DNA from: Daphnia carinata
Taxonomy: Eukaryota; Arthropoda; Branchiopoda; Diplostraca; Daphniidae
Length of the DNA stretch: 64,000 nt
Reading direction: 5' to 3'
NCBI RefSeq assembly: GCF_022539665.2
Contig: NC_081338.1
Coordinates: 7,924,446 to 7,988,445 of the forward strand
Shown here: positions 13,412-27,725 of the stretch, one piece after another
How the letters are laid out: the number at the start of each line of letters is the position of its first letter
Numbering within the stretch: position 1 is the stretch's first letter
Program-made: the position numbers and the translations under genes
The notes under the pieces: generated by a model
What the model saw: only the letters and a program-made list of their open reading frames with translations
Database searches by the model: none
What the model was told of the DNA's origin: nothing

Positions 13412-15300
13412 GTCTATCGTCGAATGTAAATAAGTGATGAACAACCGAAATCGTTAAACGGTGGAGATCTTCTCTGTTCTGTCTGTTTGCGCGGCTATCT
13501 TATAATAAATGTAGACGCACAAAAGCCACGGACTGCCCTCCAGCAAGCGGTCAAGAACAAGCTCTTGCTGGCGCTATAAGTTTATACAGCGGCGCACCAA
13601 CCAATTCCAGCGGATGTACGTCATTTAACGGCCATGCGTCTCGGCCGACGATCGATCGGGCAATGCGCCGTCAGACTCCAACGAGCGTGACGGATGAACG
13701 AAGCGACGTAGCGCTCACGGGTGACAAGTTAGACGCCGTCTTGGGGGTCCCCACTTTTGTTGACATTGGCCGATGAGTTTGATGAGACGCTCAATTGGTT
13801 GACCTGTTTGAATATTCAGCAGTTGGCGCCCGCAGCTTGGCCATTTTATTTTTTTTCCTTCTCTTTCTTTCACGCTAAAAATAAGAGGCTATTTTTAGAC
13901 TGAATGAACGCAGAGCGATGGGACTGGGCAGACATGCGGATTCGTCTGCTGCGACCTTTGCATTGCATAAACTATAAATAAATGCGCATGTTAGCTAAAA
14001 TACATAACGATGGTGTACTTTGATGCGGGCGCGGTGCCCGTAAAAAAAAAAAAAATAGCAAAACTGTTGTCCAACTTTCACCTGGCTCAGTCGACACGGA
14101 ACGACACAAAAGAATTGTCTCTCTCTTCGCTGTTGGACGTCCAATTTGTGCTAAACACACTAGCGAAAGTCCATCCGAAACGTTTCAGAAGGTGGGGAAC
14201 AAAAAAACACAAGAGTTTAAATGGTTGACCTTCCCTCATTTTTTGTTGGCGTTGCTCTCGCTTGATTTCGCGCAGGTATAAATCTGTTTGACCCTATTGA
14301 AAATATCGTACGTCGGTCACGCGCCTCGCTAGTTCGCTTGTATCCAACAGAATTTTCTTTTTGTTTTTTGAAGTCGCTAACAAAACTATCATGCCCGAAA
14401 CAACCAATTAAAAACAAAACAAAAGAAAAAGAAAACAAATAATAAAAAAGAAGGCAAAAGAAAGAAGGGACGCATCGAGCCGACCTGCTCGTTATAGACA
14501 ACGGCAATTCAACAGCGTATCCAAAGTGGCCACGACTTTTTTTTAAATATTTAATGGCGAAAAACCAACGAGACTTCATTTGAAAAGTGAGCGCGTGCTT
14601 ACATTCGCTTTTCCATATAATTAAGCTTACTTTTCCTCCAGTCTCTATTGACTATTTTTACATCGACTATTATTAGTGTATCAAGTTGGTCTTTTCTCTT
14701 TTTTAACCTTGTTATAAAGGAGCCGGTTTGTTGGGAATGAGAAAAAAAAAAAAAAAAACGGGGACCGTACTTAAAAACTATTCAAGATCTGGAATGGTGT
14801 CGTTTTTATTCGAAGGAAATTCCCGCTTTATTTGTGTGTGTGTGTGTGTGTTGGCCTTTTTGCCATCTCCTTACAACCGCAGCAACACTGGGGCGTGGTC
14901 GCGGTCCGTGTTAGCCTTAACATGCGTTCCCGCAACGCTTTCCTGCCGCGGGTGTAGCGCGCCGCACATGCTGCAGCAAATTTTTCCTTTCCCTGTTTTA
15001 CTTTGTTTGGTTTTATTTTTCATACCTATAGTCTTTCATCTTTTTATGTGCTGTAATTTTTTTTTTTTAGCTATGCCAGAAGCATGGCATTTTCGTATTG
15101 TGGTTTTCATTTTTGTTTTTTTGTTTCTATTTCGCTCAGTTTTCACTTTCCTTTGCTTCTCATAATCGTCATTTCCAATTTCACTTTCTCACTCTACGGT
15201 TTTATAGAAAATAAAACTAAACGGAAAAAAAACGAAATGGATATGGACATAACGAGGAAGTCTTTGCGCCTCAAAAATATCTAGAACACATCGAGGGGAA

Positions 15301-15305
<5 letters not shown>

Positions 15306-15347
<42 letters not shown>
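15306..15347. repeat. (GA)21 microsatellite
   Basis: A 42-base perfect GA run followed by AAA, on the same strand orientation as the AG tract about 2 kb to the left. Confidence 0.92.
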
Positions 15348-15350
<3 letters not shown>

Positions 15351-16693
15351 TTGAAATTCGAGCGGTTGCAAAGCCGGCCAATCAACGCCGCAAATGACGA
15401 GGTGTCTCTCTCTCTCTTTCTCTTCTCGCCCGGCTTCCTCTTGATTACATTTTATAGAGCGTCATCATCCAATTTATTATAACGGGGCGCACTATATCTT
15501 ATTGGCTCGGTCTCGCGCGGTTAGCCGTTAACAGTGAAAGTACCGCGTCCGATCACAGAGTCCTGTTGTTTTCCATCTACGCGTGTGGTCATTGTATTTT
15601 TTTTTTTTTTTTTTAAACGTTGCTGCCCAGTTCCATTTTTTTATTCCATCTACGAAAAATGTCGTACCCTCTTGACGCATGCACCGAATCGTTGCGTAGC
15701 TAACTCTTTAACTGACTGTGAAGTGGGAAGAGCCGCAGACGAATGGACGATGACCGTGGAGGCGTTTAGTAAATGGCGGGGCCATTAGAGAAGACGACCA
15801 AAACGGAAAAAAGAAAAAATTATTTATGAAAAGGGCCACCACGTAGACATATTGTATTGTATTTTTCACTTTTTTTTTCATCAAGAAATGTCTTCTCAAA
15901 TGTTCACACTCTATCGTCAACATTCAACGAAGAGAAACCCACCGACTAACATGCAAATGGCATGGAACACTATGCGGGCACAGAACAAAAGCTTTCACGT
16001 TTTCCATATATACTGTGCATGTATTTTTTAACACCCCGGCATGACGATGCGGTTCACCTCGGTCGTATAGCGACCATCGCTGGGGCCATTATAATCATGG
16101 ACTTTTTGGAAAAAAGAAAAAGAAAAAGAAAGAGACTCTTTTTGATCTGAGCGCACTCTTTAATGGCCCCTTTTTTTCCGGTAGGCTGGTGCCTTATAGG
16201 CAAGCGCGCATCCGATATTTAATAATCACACCCTTTCCGCTCGCTGAATGGGACGCGCCGTGATTCGATGTGCTGATTCCGCTCGCCACATATGGTCACC
16301 GCCGGTTGGATGTTTCCACCCACCATCGCGCTACCTTCTATTATGTATATTTCTTATAGCACGAACCCCTTTGGTTCAAACGGTAGGGTCCCCCCAACGT
16401 ATGTAGATGCGCTGCCGACCTCCTGTAAAAGTCCTCGCTCGCTTCTCGGTGGCTTGTTATAAGTTAACTGCTGCGCTTTCGTAATCACTAGCCCCTCCAC
16501 GGACTAACATTGAACCTTTTGTATAAATAATAGATGAATATTTTTTCCCTCACTCCTTCCCGCCACTCTTCATAAAACAGTGAAAGAAAAATGGGGGGGA
16601 GAAACAAAAAATGCTATTTGACGCGAGGTTTTTTTTTATAAGCGTTGGCTATTTATGCGCATTACGTTGGCTATATGATTTTTAGTTATATAA

Positions 16694-16696
<3 letters not shown>

Positions 16697-16726
<30 letters not shown>
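16697..16726. repeat. (GA)15 microsatellite
   Basis: Perfect GA run following TATATAAAG; third long GA tract within 3.4 kb. Confidence 0.9.
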
Positions 16727-16730
<4 letters not shown>

Positions 16731-17372
16731 AACAAGTTCTAAATTCGAGGGACAGGGCCTTTAATAATGAGGTGGTTCCACATGGACAATTATTTATCAC
16801 GCACAGGTCGAGTTGGACCCGTTGGAGTTTGTGTTATTTTTTAATTTGTGAAGAGAGCGGGGAGAATAAGGAAATGAGGAGGTTAGCATAACGTGGAGTA
16901 AAAAAAAAAAAAAGGAAAAATAAATAAAATAAAAAAAGCCACCCAACGGGCCAGTGAAAATTAGAGACAGTTAAACTATGAAAAATTGGAACGCTTCTTT
17001 GCGGGGGCTAGTAAAAAATAAAAAGAAATTTTCTAAAAAAAACAAAAAAAAAAACAAAACAAAATGTAATGCAGACCCCCGTGTTTCGCTATTGCATTTG
17101 TCTTCGTTTGAACAATAGACTTGGTGACGGCGATGAAAGGCCTGAAATGGTTCATCGTATTAAATCCCGAATTTTTCATTCTTTTTTTTTTTTTCTGGAC
17201 ATTGTTACCTTTTTCGAGGTCGTTCCGTTTCAGTTTAAAACAGACATGTAAAAACCATCCGACCGTTTTGGAGATTCCTTATGAATCTCCGGAATGCCGT
17301 GTGTACAATCCTGGAATTCCATTTTCTATCTCTTCTATTTTTTATTTTATGTTTCTTTTATGAAATTTCGAA

Positions 17373-17442
<70 letters not shown>
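17373..17442. repeat. Uninterrupted poly-G run of 70 bases
   Basis: Seventy consecutive G residues between a GAA and TTTTAATG. Runs of this length can form G-quadruplexes and are unstable and hard to read, so either a real, mutable tract or a sequencing/assembly artefact is possible. It produces an artefactual poly-Gly frame. Confidence 0.9.
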
Positions 17443-17444
<2 letters not shown>

Positions 17445-18397
17445 TTAATGCAGTTGCCACGCCCATGCTTCTTGTCGCTGATGCCGTGAGGAATGCGGCG
17501 CGCGTTTTTGTTTGCCGGCCTTGGTCGTTTGCTTTATTTATCTTCCGGTCAGATTTTTTTTTCTTTTGCCTTTACGTACAACTTAAGAGTGGGAACAACA
17601 AAAAATAATAATAACGCAAGACACCTGGATGCCATTTGGTTTTGAATGCTACGCAATGGCATTCGCGAAAGAATTATATCTCCCCGCAATCTTATATACG
17701 AAAAGGAAATTTATGTTGCCTTCGATTATGTAGATTGTTTAGTACCCAGCAGGTTTTCTTTTCCTTTTTTTTGGGGGGGGTTTTGTTTGCCTCTTTTGAT
17801 TTATTCCTCAACTTCTTGTTTTGTTATTCACTAAGCTCCTAGTGACTGCTGCATTGCTTGCGAAACAGGCAAGTCCGAGTTCATTTGCACCGAAAAAAAA
17901 AACAGCCCAATCCAGTTGGTCCATCTCCTATTCCCCTTACACCAGCAGTTGCAGTGGTTATCCTTCACCAGGCTCATGCCTAAATATCAACTTCTTTTTT
18001 ATTATTATTATTATTATTTCTATCCGCTCCCTTGGATCATGTTTGAAAATGATACCTTTTTTTTTTACTTGTCTTCCTCCCCTAGACACAGGTGTCTATG
18101 TTTTCCGACCTGGTTGAAGGGGTTCATACGCTTGTCTATGTAACGTTATGCAAAAGAAACTGGGCACCACGAAAACAAAACCCAAAAAAAAAAAATGGAA
18201 GGGAACGAGAAATACGAAGATACGCGTTAGCTATACGGTGTGTCTGTATAGGCATTCTCGAACGATGGCCATGTTTCAGAAGGCGGAGGGAATGCAGATT
18301 CCGATTCGCCCCCAAAAGACAGCACAAGTTTTGAAACGCGCACCACCGGTGGCAATGCAAAGCTATGTTTTTCCTTGTAAATTTATTATTTTTTTTT

Positions 18398-18416
18398 GTG
18401 TGTGTGTGTGTGTGTG
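18398..18416. repeat. (GT)n microsatellite
   Basis: Short perfect GT run bordered by T runs on both sides. Confidence 0.85.
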
Positions 18417-20857
18417 CTTTTTTTTGGTAGGAAGGTTTGCGGTGTTTTGTGGCTGATAGGATACCTTTTCAACCTTGATTTTTTCCTTTTCTTCTTGTTT
18501 CCCATACTTGAAACGCAACAAACAGAGAGAAAAAAAAATCATTCTTTTACGTTCTTCACGCAGCATTGGCTACGCTATCGTTATGGTCTGTTTTTTTTTC
18601 TTTCTTGTATCATCTTTCGTCTTTTCTGCTTATTCCCGAATTTTGGCGTTTCTCTTTTTCACGACGCAAAAAGAGTTTGACGCAAAAAAAAAAAGATGTT
18701 TCTGGCTTTCTTGACAACTGCACTTGCGTGTGAGTTAGCCAACAAACTTGGAACCTGGAAAGTTGGAAACAAATCTCACAGTTATCTTCTACTTTCATTT
18801 TGTATGGTTTTCTATTTGTTTTTTTTTATTTTGATGGCAAAACATTTTGGAAAGAAACGCGATGATACGAAACGATGCCGTTCGTGTTGTTCTCGTTTTT
18901 CTTTTGCTTAACGCAATAAACTACTTGTAGTACGACTATATTATTCATGCGGCGATTTGTATGCCACGTATTTTATTTTATTTTTGTTTTTTTTTTCTAG
19001 ATCGATCAGTCAGAACTCGAAATCGGAATAATAAGGAACTGGGCGTGCCCGCTTCCGATACGGTTACGCCGTGTGTCAGACTCTCTATCAGAGTCCGATC
19101 AATCGTGATTGGAGCGTTGACACGAACCAATTATATGCATGCCCCCAAGGACAAATAGTCACACCATTATTTATCAGGCTGACAAGTGAAAGTGACAAGT
19201 GTTTCATCGCGCATTGTTGAACCCAATAAAAAAATCGGGCGGAATGTCATCAACGTCAACTAATATCAAACCATGGGGGGTGTGACGTCTATAACATTTC
19301 ATTCCCTCTCCCCTCCCCCCCTCCCCTTCCCAAAAAAAAAAAAAGAACAAAAACAGAGGCAGCAGAAGAGAACATGCCGTTTCTACTTTTAGAATACGAT
19401 TTAAATAAATAAATAAATAGGAAAAAAAAAAAGAACCGAGGTGAGCTTGTAGGTTCGCCCTTGAAGCCAAATAGATTGCAGTTTGTTCGTGTCGAACAGT
19501 CCACCGTCTGGAAATATTTCTTTGTCGATGTCGCCCTTGTCGCGTTGAGTGCAATATTATGAGCGACAAGATAAACTGAATAAATAAGCAAGCATACAAT
19601 AATTTATCTTTGTGTTATTGGTGATTATAGATTTCTTGGGTTGTTGCAGGTCTCTAGCTGTCTGACGTGTACAACACTCGTTATGGTAATTCGAGTCTAG
19701 TAAGGAAACGCAGCGCACAAAGTTCGTGTGCGATTTTGTTCGAAAAGATGCAAAAAAGGCGGGTCCGGACAATCTGTCGATTTGCGCTGACGTATGAGCG
19801 AGGCGGACATTTTGTTCTACCTAAAAATGGGCATCCCGCTTCTATTCGACTTCAAGTACCGAGCCAATTTGCATGAACTCACGCCATCAGCAGCCAGCCA
19901 TCAGCACTATGAACTCATCCGCCTTCCGTCTGCTGATCCTGTACGTTTTTCTTTTTCATATTTTTACTTTGTTCCGAGAACTCGTCAGACTCCAACCGCT
20001 CTGATTTTTCGACTCAAACTATAAACCATAAATATTTACACCTGCACGAACCAATGAGGAAATGTTTATTAAATTCGTATACACAAGGTCCGTCTCTCTC
20101 TCTCTCTCCCGATAGCTGATGGAGTGCTGGCCAAGATTATTGCCGTACGACTACTAAGAATTGCTCTGCTTCTATTTTCCCTTCGTACACAAATAGAAGT
20201 TATATTTATACAGCCCAGCAAGCTTTCTGTAAAAAGGCAATAGGCTCTCGTGATGGTGTGTGTCTGTCTGTAAATAATCTCTGGCGAACCAGTCCGAGAC
20301 TCTGACGAGCCGAGACGATGGACACGAAACCGACCTCGCCCCCCTGAGTAAACAATTTCATTCCCTCAGTTTTCGTATGACGTAACTAAAGGGAATTGAA
20401 GTTGCAATTCGATTTTCCTTTTTAATTATTATTACTATTTTTTTTTCTATGACGGGTGGGGGAGAGGGGGAAGTTGACTCAACGTTTCTATGTGGATCGT
20501 GCGACTTGGTGGTCGTGTTGGTTAACACGTGCCCCCCACCGACGCAACGTCTAAAATAAATTCGTATACAAACCAGAAGGAGGGAGAGTGGACGGGGGGG
20601 GGGAAACAAAAACAAAACCGGAAAGACACAACAAATATACACTTTCTCTTCATTGTGGCGATTTCTCGCCTTCAGAGACGATGGATGGGACAAAAGTGAA
20701 AACGACCCGTTGACACGGACACATTTAGAAACCTGCCGAGTAAAAATTATGTCCATCTGTTATACATAATAAAGTAGTAGCCTACATATACGTGTGTTGT
20801 GTACGCTGCATGCTGGACATGATCAGATAAACAATCAAATTTAAAATAATAATATAA

Positions 20858-20905
20858 ATAAGACTAATAATGAGATAAGAAATAAGACTAATAATAAGAT
20901 AAGAA
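20858..20905. repeat. 24-bp tandem duplication
   Basis: Two adjacent copies of a 24-base A/T-rich unit beginning ATAAGACTAATAAT, differing at one position. Similar TAATAAT motifs precede it, so it is probably replication slippage in simple sequence. Confidence 0.85.
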
Positions 20906-22819
20906 AACTGGTAGGACTGAGGGCAGGGCGACATAACAATGACGAAATGGCTGTACAAACGAAGAGAGAAAGAGAATTTCAATGGAAAGACGAAAAGCAG
21001 AAAACTACGAGAAAAAGCAGCCGTCGTGTTTATTGATCCAGTTCAACGATTGCAATCGGAGGTTCTTGTTTTTGTGGAATAGACGTCTGTAACTGTACAG
21101 GGGCGCGCAAGTTATGCTGATGTAGAACAACAGTTTGAGGCCAACATACACACACACAAAAAAAAAGAAGAAAAACGTGGAGCGCTTGAACACGAACGTC
21201 GATGTTCCGATGACCCACAAGATTACGCCTCACTCACCGCAGTTTGAAACGTCAACTTTCATATGAAAAGCAAATGCCAAAAATGTTCATTTTATTTTTT
21301 TTTTTTTGAATTTTTCATCTTTCTAAGTTAAATTGGACGAAGGGGACGAGATGGCATGTCCTTTGTACGTACACGTACACTTTCGTACTTTCCCCATTGT
21401 CTGTCTAAGTTGGACATCCTGTCCGATAACAAGTTCAAATTATGATTTCTTTTTTTTTCTTTTTTTTTCTACTTCTTCTAAATCAGACGTCCTGGACAAG
21501 ATCACTTAAGTGAGTCACGATCGCTAACGACGTCATCACACGTCCAGGAAGATAAGCTATCACTTGGTGGAAGTACTTCCTCCGTCGTTATCGCCTTATT
21601 TTTTTTTTTTTTACTTTCTGCGCGCATCCGCCATCGACGGTTTTTATAACGGCCAAAATAAAAACAAAATGAATAGAAGAAAAAAAAATGGATCGACACG
21701 GTTGATGAGCGCATGATAATCGTGCAAACAGCTGATGGCTGCATACATACACCGTACCTAAGTAATACAGCTAAAAAAAAAAAAGGGGGAAAGAAATATA
21801 AAAATATATATATATAGCGAGCGATGTAGGATGTAGACTGACGGAGAATCACGACGAAACCAACGTCTGATGGATTGTGACATCCGACACGTGCTCCAGC
21901 CACAACAAAGTGCGTTTGCATTTCGGGTTGCCCACCCATTCTCAATTCATTACAACCTTTTGCGTTAAAAAAAAAAGAGAAAGAAAAGAACTTCCATTTC
22001 CTAAATAGCAGAGCCGAGCCGACCAGCTGTTTCGCATTTTTAATGAGAGGGGCCCTTTTTTTTTATTTTATTTTATTTTATAACGTCAGTTGAGTGAAAC
22101 TGACAGGTTTACCGGGGCAGGACTATAGCTAGGTGATTATAGCGTTATACAACGAGGCGGGACTGCGGCCCAAAAATAGACGAGCCACGTCACGCGCATT
22201 GGGACGAATGGTCAAAAAAACGTTTTCACGCGTCCAGTGAATCGGTCTGCACTTTGTGTAATATATTTCGTGGATCTCGTAGAGTCGATAAGCTGTAGAA
22301 AATAGCGAAACTCACGCACACCTGATATTCAAAGCATTCAATCATACATCAATTCAGGTGCCTGGAGAAAAAAAAATAATACATAAGAAAAGAGTGAAAG
22401 TTTGGTGGGAAACGCCAAGAAAAAATTCACTGAGCAAGTCATAAAAAAACAGAAAAAAACAACAGCAAACAAACAAACAAAGTGCCAACCGGCCGGGTAT
22501 AAGGTGACAGGTGATAAGATCACGTGGCACACTAACCCGATGACGAAGAAAGATGGCCTTACTTCGCCATTCAACCTTTCTATTATTTATTATATTTTCT
22601 TCTCTCTCCTAAACATAAGAATAAAGCAACAACATGAATGAAACAAAAAAAATATATATTACAATAAAAAAAAAAATCTGGCAATGGAACAATTCGGCTC
22701 AGCATCTCGATAGCCATCTTAAACTATTGACGTGATGATCTAGCTCATCAAATGCCATTGGAAAGCGGAACCGTCAGCAGTGGATATCATCTGAAGTTGT
22801 CTGCATCGTCATAAACGTG

Positions 22820-22822
<3 letters not shown>

Positions 22823-22859
<37 letters not shown>
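22823..22859. repeat. (TC)18 microsatellite
   Basis: Perfect TC run followed by TGTTCTTTCTTTCTGTCTG, a decayed extension of the same pyrimidine tract. Confidence 0.92.
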
Positions 22860-22862
<3 letters not shown>

Positions 22863-25800
22863 CTTTCTTTCTGTCTGTCTTGTTCTTCCAGCTCGTTTTC
22901 TATTCAAAGTTGTAAGCTTTCAACTTCGTATCTGACATGGCCATCTTCATTTTATTTGCCAAGTCTGCAGGGCGGAGGTGTTACTACGAAATGCGACTTT
23001 ATGAATATGAGGCTATACATCGCACTCTGTTCCGCATTTTGTGTATATGCGCATATATTTATTACGTCTCCTCTGTACAGTAGGTAGTCACGCAAAACGA
23101 AGTTGAGATGTCACATTCACTTTTGCATTTCGATGAACTCGAAAGAAAGAAAGGAAGAAAAAAGAAACGTTTCAAGCGACTCCTCCTCGGGCTTCAATTA
23201 GCGAACCAAGTCATGACGTACGATGAGTTGGGCGTTTTTTTTGTTTTTTTTCTTTGCCGTCCTGCTGCTGCTCTTTCAAATCCGAGTAAATAGGTGCGTA
23301 TTTGCTATGGCCAAGAAAAAAGAAAAAAAAATTGCATGGGAGTTAGTCAAGCGAAAAGAGCCTTCGTTTGCACATCGAGTCCAGGTGAAAGGCCTCCAAA
23401 ATAAAAAATAAAAAAAAGGGCCAACTCACTTCTTTTTTTTTTTCTCTTTCCGTCAAGGTGTGGGAATGTCTTAATTGCTTCATTGACGCCACTGTTTGTG
23501 TCGAGTTGACATAAAGAATCGTGACTACCGAAAAGAAAAAAAAACAGCAAAACCATCAGAAGGTGTACGCACGGTTAACAAAACGCTATTTGAACCAATC
23601 ACAGGACTACATTTAGCCATTAATCGAACGTCAGTTTCGCTGTCAAGGGCTTCCTTACTGATCGAATAATAAAATGTTCCGATATTTGCATCTTGTAGTG
23701 ACTTGGCGTCTCCCCTCTTTTCTTTTCTTTGAATTTACGTTTTTCTTTTTTTTTTTTTTTTCTATTTTTAAACTGTCGAAAGAAAAGAATGAGGCTCTTC
23801 GATATGTATGGCCTCCGTGGGCGGACAATCGAAGGTGCGGAAAGCCGAGCGCCAAAATATCCCTCACGAGTTGGTACTTTGCGTAAAGAGAAGGAAGGCC
23901 AAACTTGTGAACGGAGGGGACCCTGTCGCGTCGCCGACGATTGCATTTTGTCACGTCAGCAATTTCCTTTTTTATTTTTATCTTCTTCTTCCTCTTCATC
24001 ATTTTTGCATTTCGCTTTTTTTTTTCTTTTTTTTTTTCCCCTTTTTTCTTTTTTCGCTGTGTGAATTGTCGACGACGATGAATAGACAAACAGTTTGTCT
24101 ATCGTCGCTATAACCTTGGAAAAGTGCAAGTTTCATGTCGACAGTCATCATCGACGTGTAGTCCCCCGTCAACCAAAAGTGCCAACTCCTCCTCTCCTTT
24201 CCCGCCGTTCGGCTTGCGTGAAACAACTTGATTTTTGCAGTTTGTTTTGTCTTCTTTTTTTTTTTCTCGCGTCCTCTGTGTGCTCACTCGCTCTCCTGTG
24301 TACCTCGCGCATGAATACGATTCTTATTATTTCTTCCTTTTTTTTTTCTTCGTTGTTGAATATGGTTGTTGTTTTTATTTTTAAAGAATATTTGCTCGTC
24401 CTTGATCCCTCTCCCCGTGACAAACAAATCTATTTTTCTGTTTCCTTCTTTATTATTATTTTTTTTTTTATCTTTCACATCTTTTTCCATACAGAAGGGG
24501 GGGGGGAGGGGGGAGCTTTCGTGCTATTTTGGCAAAAGTGACCATTAAGGTAAAAAGTCACGCGCCCATTTCCCGCCTCTTTTTTGTCAGTCGGAGATAC
24601 AAAATAAAACCCCCCATCAAAAAAATGCGAAACTATTTTTTTTTACCACCTGAAAAAAAAAAAAAAATAAAATAAAACAACAAAATACGAAATAAACAGA
24701 TACAACCAGTGAACCTAAAATCTCTGAAATCAATTGTTTCTATGATTTACGACGCGAACGTTTTCTCTTTTGCTTTTTGTTTAAATCTTTCTCCTGCTCC
24801 TCCTTCTTCTGTCCTTTTTTTTTTTTTTTTTTTTTCTCTTCCTCCATTTGGGGGTTTTTGAAAGAGAGCCGTTCATCGGCGATGCACGATCGACTAAAGG
24901 GGCACGCGTGTTCACGGAGGAAACCTTATTATCCCGTACAGGTCCGTAACCCAAAAAACGTCTGTCCTGTTATGCGCTGTTATCTTATTGGATTAGAGCG
25001 GGCCAGTAGGATAACATAGAAATCACGACCGAAAAACAAAACAAAAACACACACAAAAAAAAAAAAAGTCTAAGGCAGACTAGCAATTCTGCATTATTAT
25101 CATTACTGTGCATTATAAATTGTTATACAATAGAAAATGATAATAATGAACCGCAATAAAAAATAAATAAAAATTTCCCCAAAATCAACTGGATGCTTCC
25201 CGTTGAGAGAACTATGGCGGATGAGGCACAACGGAGAGCAATCGAAAAGGCCCCGGTGTGTCATTATACGATTCTAAATGAATCCGATGCATATTAATGC
25301 GTGCGTATCCTGCTGCTGCTGTGTGTTTCTTACATGTCAGGAGGGGCGTTGATGGCGGTAGGATTTTTTTTTTTTGGGTTAAGGGGAGCTCGAGTGAGGT
25401 TGTAATCCACAATAAGTAATTCGAGACGATGAAACAACAAGTACAATCGTGGCTTAGTCAACTGGAAAAAGGAAAGAGGTACTCGAACAACAAGCGCGTA
25501 ATATGCGCAAGCTTTTTACGTGTATTATATACAAGGACCTTATACAACTACAAATATAACATGTACATGGACAGGGGGTGTCATTAAAATCTATGGTTGA
25601 TTTCCGCCCTAACTGCCTATAGAGACACACGCATAGTAAAAACAAAAGAAAAAAAGACCGAGGTGTAACGATCATCCTGTGGTTTCTCCTCTACAACTTT
25701 GTGTATATACTCAACGACCAAACCGAGGGTGAAAAATTTTTTTTTTTTTAAATGAACGACGGTAATCCCGAAAACGAAACAAAACATCGCGATCCTCCCT

Positions 25801-27691
25801 CTTAACAATAAGAAAAAGAATTGTCATTTCCTGGGTAGAAGACTGGGCGCGTGCGTCGTCGTTTTCCTTTGCCAACCACACAAGAAAAGGAAGACAAGCA
25901 AATCGTAAGCTAGTAAATAGTATTAATAGTCCTGTCGGTTTCTTCAATTTCCCTTTCGTTTTTTTTTTTTTTTCTTTGAGCCACATCCTCTCCGTCTATT
26001 ATACTACGTCCTGAACACATCAAAAGCTTCTTTTTTTTTTTTTTTTTTTTTTGCGCGCGCGCATCATTTAAGACATGCCGTTACAAATCGTGAAGGGAGA
26101 GAAGACGAAGGTCGCAAGCTCAGGTCACGCCCCTGCTCAATTGAAACTGTCTGAAAACGAATGACCGACGAGACGGTTTTTGGCAATTCTCAAACAACCC
26201 GACGGCTTGATCTTTAAGTTCTTCACATCCTCGATATAAGCCAGCTGTTGTCCGGAAGCGTTGCTCTGCCCATGACCTGTTGGACTCAACCAGAGGGTAT
26301 TTTTTATTTTGTTTTCTATTTTTCTTTCTATTTTTTTTTTTTTTTTTTTTTACCACAACCGTCATTACTCGGGTGTACAACAGGAGCAATTCGGCAATCT
26401 TTCCCCCCTCTGATATTTTTTGTTTTCCAAATTTTGAAAAAAAAAAAAAAAATGACCTGAAACAAGGGGTGGTAATAGGTGAGAGGGTGTGAGGAAGTAA
26501 CAGGCTGTTACCACAAACCTCCGCCGGAAGAAAACTCTCCCCTGGTTTCCGTCTTTTTTAAGTTCAATATTTGAATTTTGTTTGAAATGAAAAAAAACAC
26601 TAACTGAAAAATGAGACGAAGGGATGAACATGTAAATCATCGCAGCTGTGATGAAATTGTGATACATCCGCGCTCATATCTGATTACAGGTACTTTACTC
26701 AATTTTTTTATTATTATTATTCATTTTTTTTTTTTCGTTTTTCCCTATCGTTTCCGCAGCGAAGCAAAAAAAAAAAAAAGAAAAAGAAAAAGATTGGATT
26801 CCCATGGATTGTAAACCCGTCCCCGCTGGTTTGGAAGTGTATGCGCACACTATGCTTTATGGTGTCTCTCTCTCTCACTACAATCCCGAACTCACACACA
26901 CACGAATCAGCTTCACGTTAGACAGATAGATGAGACTCTACCGTCTTTTCCTCTCCCTTACGTTCACCTTTTGTTTTTTTGTTTTTTCACATAAGCTGTT
27001 CTACCGTTGTAATATATGGCAAGTAGCAGTACTATTCCGTCTAAAATATATATATGAGCGCTAGAAGCTTCTTCTTTTTTTCTCAGGAGGTGACGAGACC
27101 TTTCGACCCCCGTAGCAAAGTAGCGGTCGGATGATTTTTTTTTTTTTTTTTTCCGAGGCATTCGAAACGATGGAACTCAGACTCGCTATGTACCGATGGC
27201 GTCCGGGGGTAGGCGGAGTTGCTACGGTGGCAACTCCTGGGAGTTTTGTTTATTCCTTGTATTAACGCCACATAAACAAATGTTTTGACGATTCACATTT
27301 TATTTTTAAAAAATCTTTACTGGTAACCCCTTTCTTTTTTTTTTTTTTCCATCAACTGTCTGTTGGGATTTCGGTTTGCATTATATACCGTTCCACTAGT
27401 CTTTTCTTTTTTTTTTTTTCTTAAAGTTTTCTACGTGAAAGAGGTGACGGAAGGGATGGCGTTGAACTGGGAGTTGTTCCTTTTCGGTGCCATACACCAA
27501 CACCCCGAGCCTGTCGCTTCAATTTCTTACTCGGCGTGTCTTTTGCGTGTGTGTTTCTGTACACCAGAAAATGATTATGATGACCTCCCCTTTTTTCGCC
27601 TTTTTGTGGAACACCATCCTCACCCTATGGGCTTGATCCCGGAAATGTATCATCAAATCATTAGTTCTTTTTTCTACATATCGTTCCCCAA

Positions 27692-27719
<28 letters not shown>
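27692..27719. repeat. (CT)14 microsatellite
   Basis: Perfect CT run inside T-rich intergenic DNA; gives an artefactual Ser-Leu frame. Confidence 0.9.

Positions 27720-27725
<6 letters not shown>

Larger units (their letters stand above)
13410..17372. other. Intergenic DNA with a GC-richer island at about 13,515-13,850
   Basis: No coding exon could be supported. The block around 13,515-13,850 is unusual for the region because it lacks long homopolymers, is CpG-rich and contains a short inverted repeat (CCAGCAAG at 13,541 paired with CTTGCTGG about 16 bases downstream) and a CCAAT motif. A second low-homopolymer patch lies at about 16,180-16,500. These are candidate conserved non-coding or promoter DNA by inference only. 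The rest is A/T runs plus (GT)n at 14,833-14,851. Confidence 0.45.

Noticed and set aside
13251-13433. Arg-Glu repeat protein
   Set aside because: It is simply the translation of the (AG)28 microsatellite.
13541-13572. Inverted repeat CCAGCAAG...CTTGCTGG as a microRNA precursor
   Set aside because: The stem is only eight pairs, far shorter than a microRNA hairpin.
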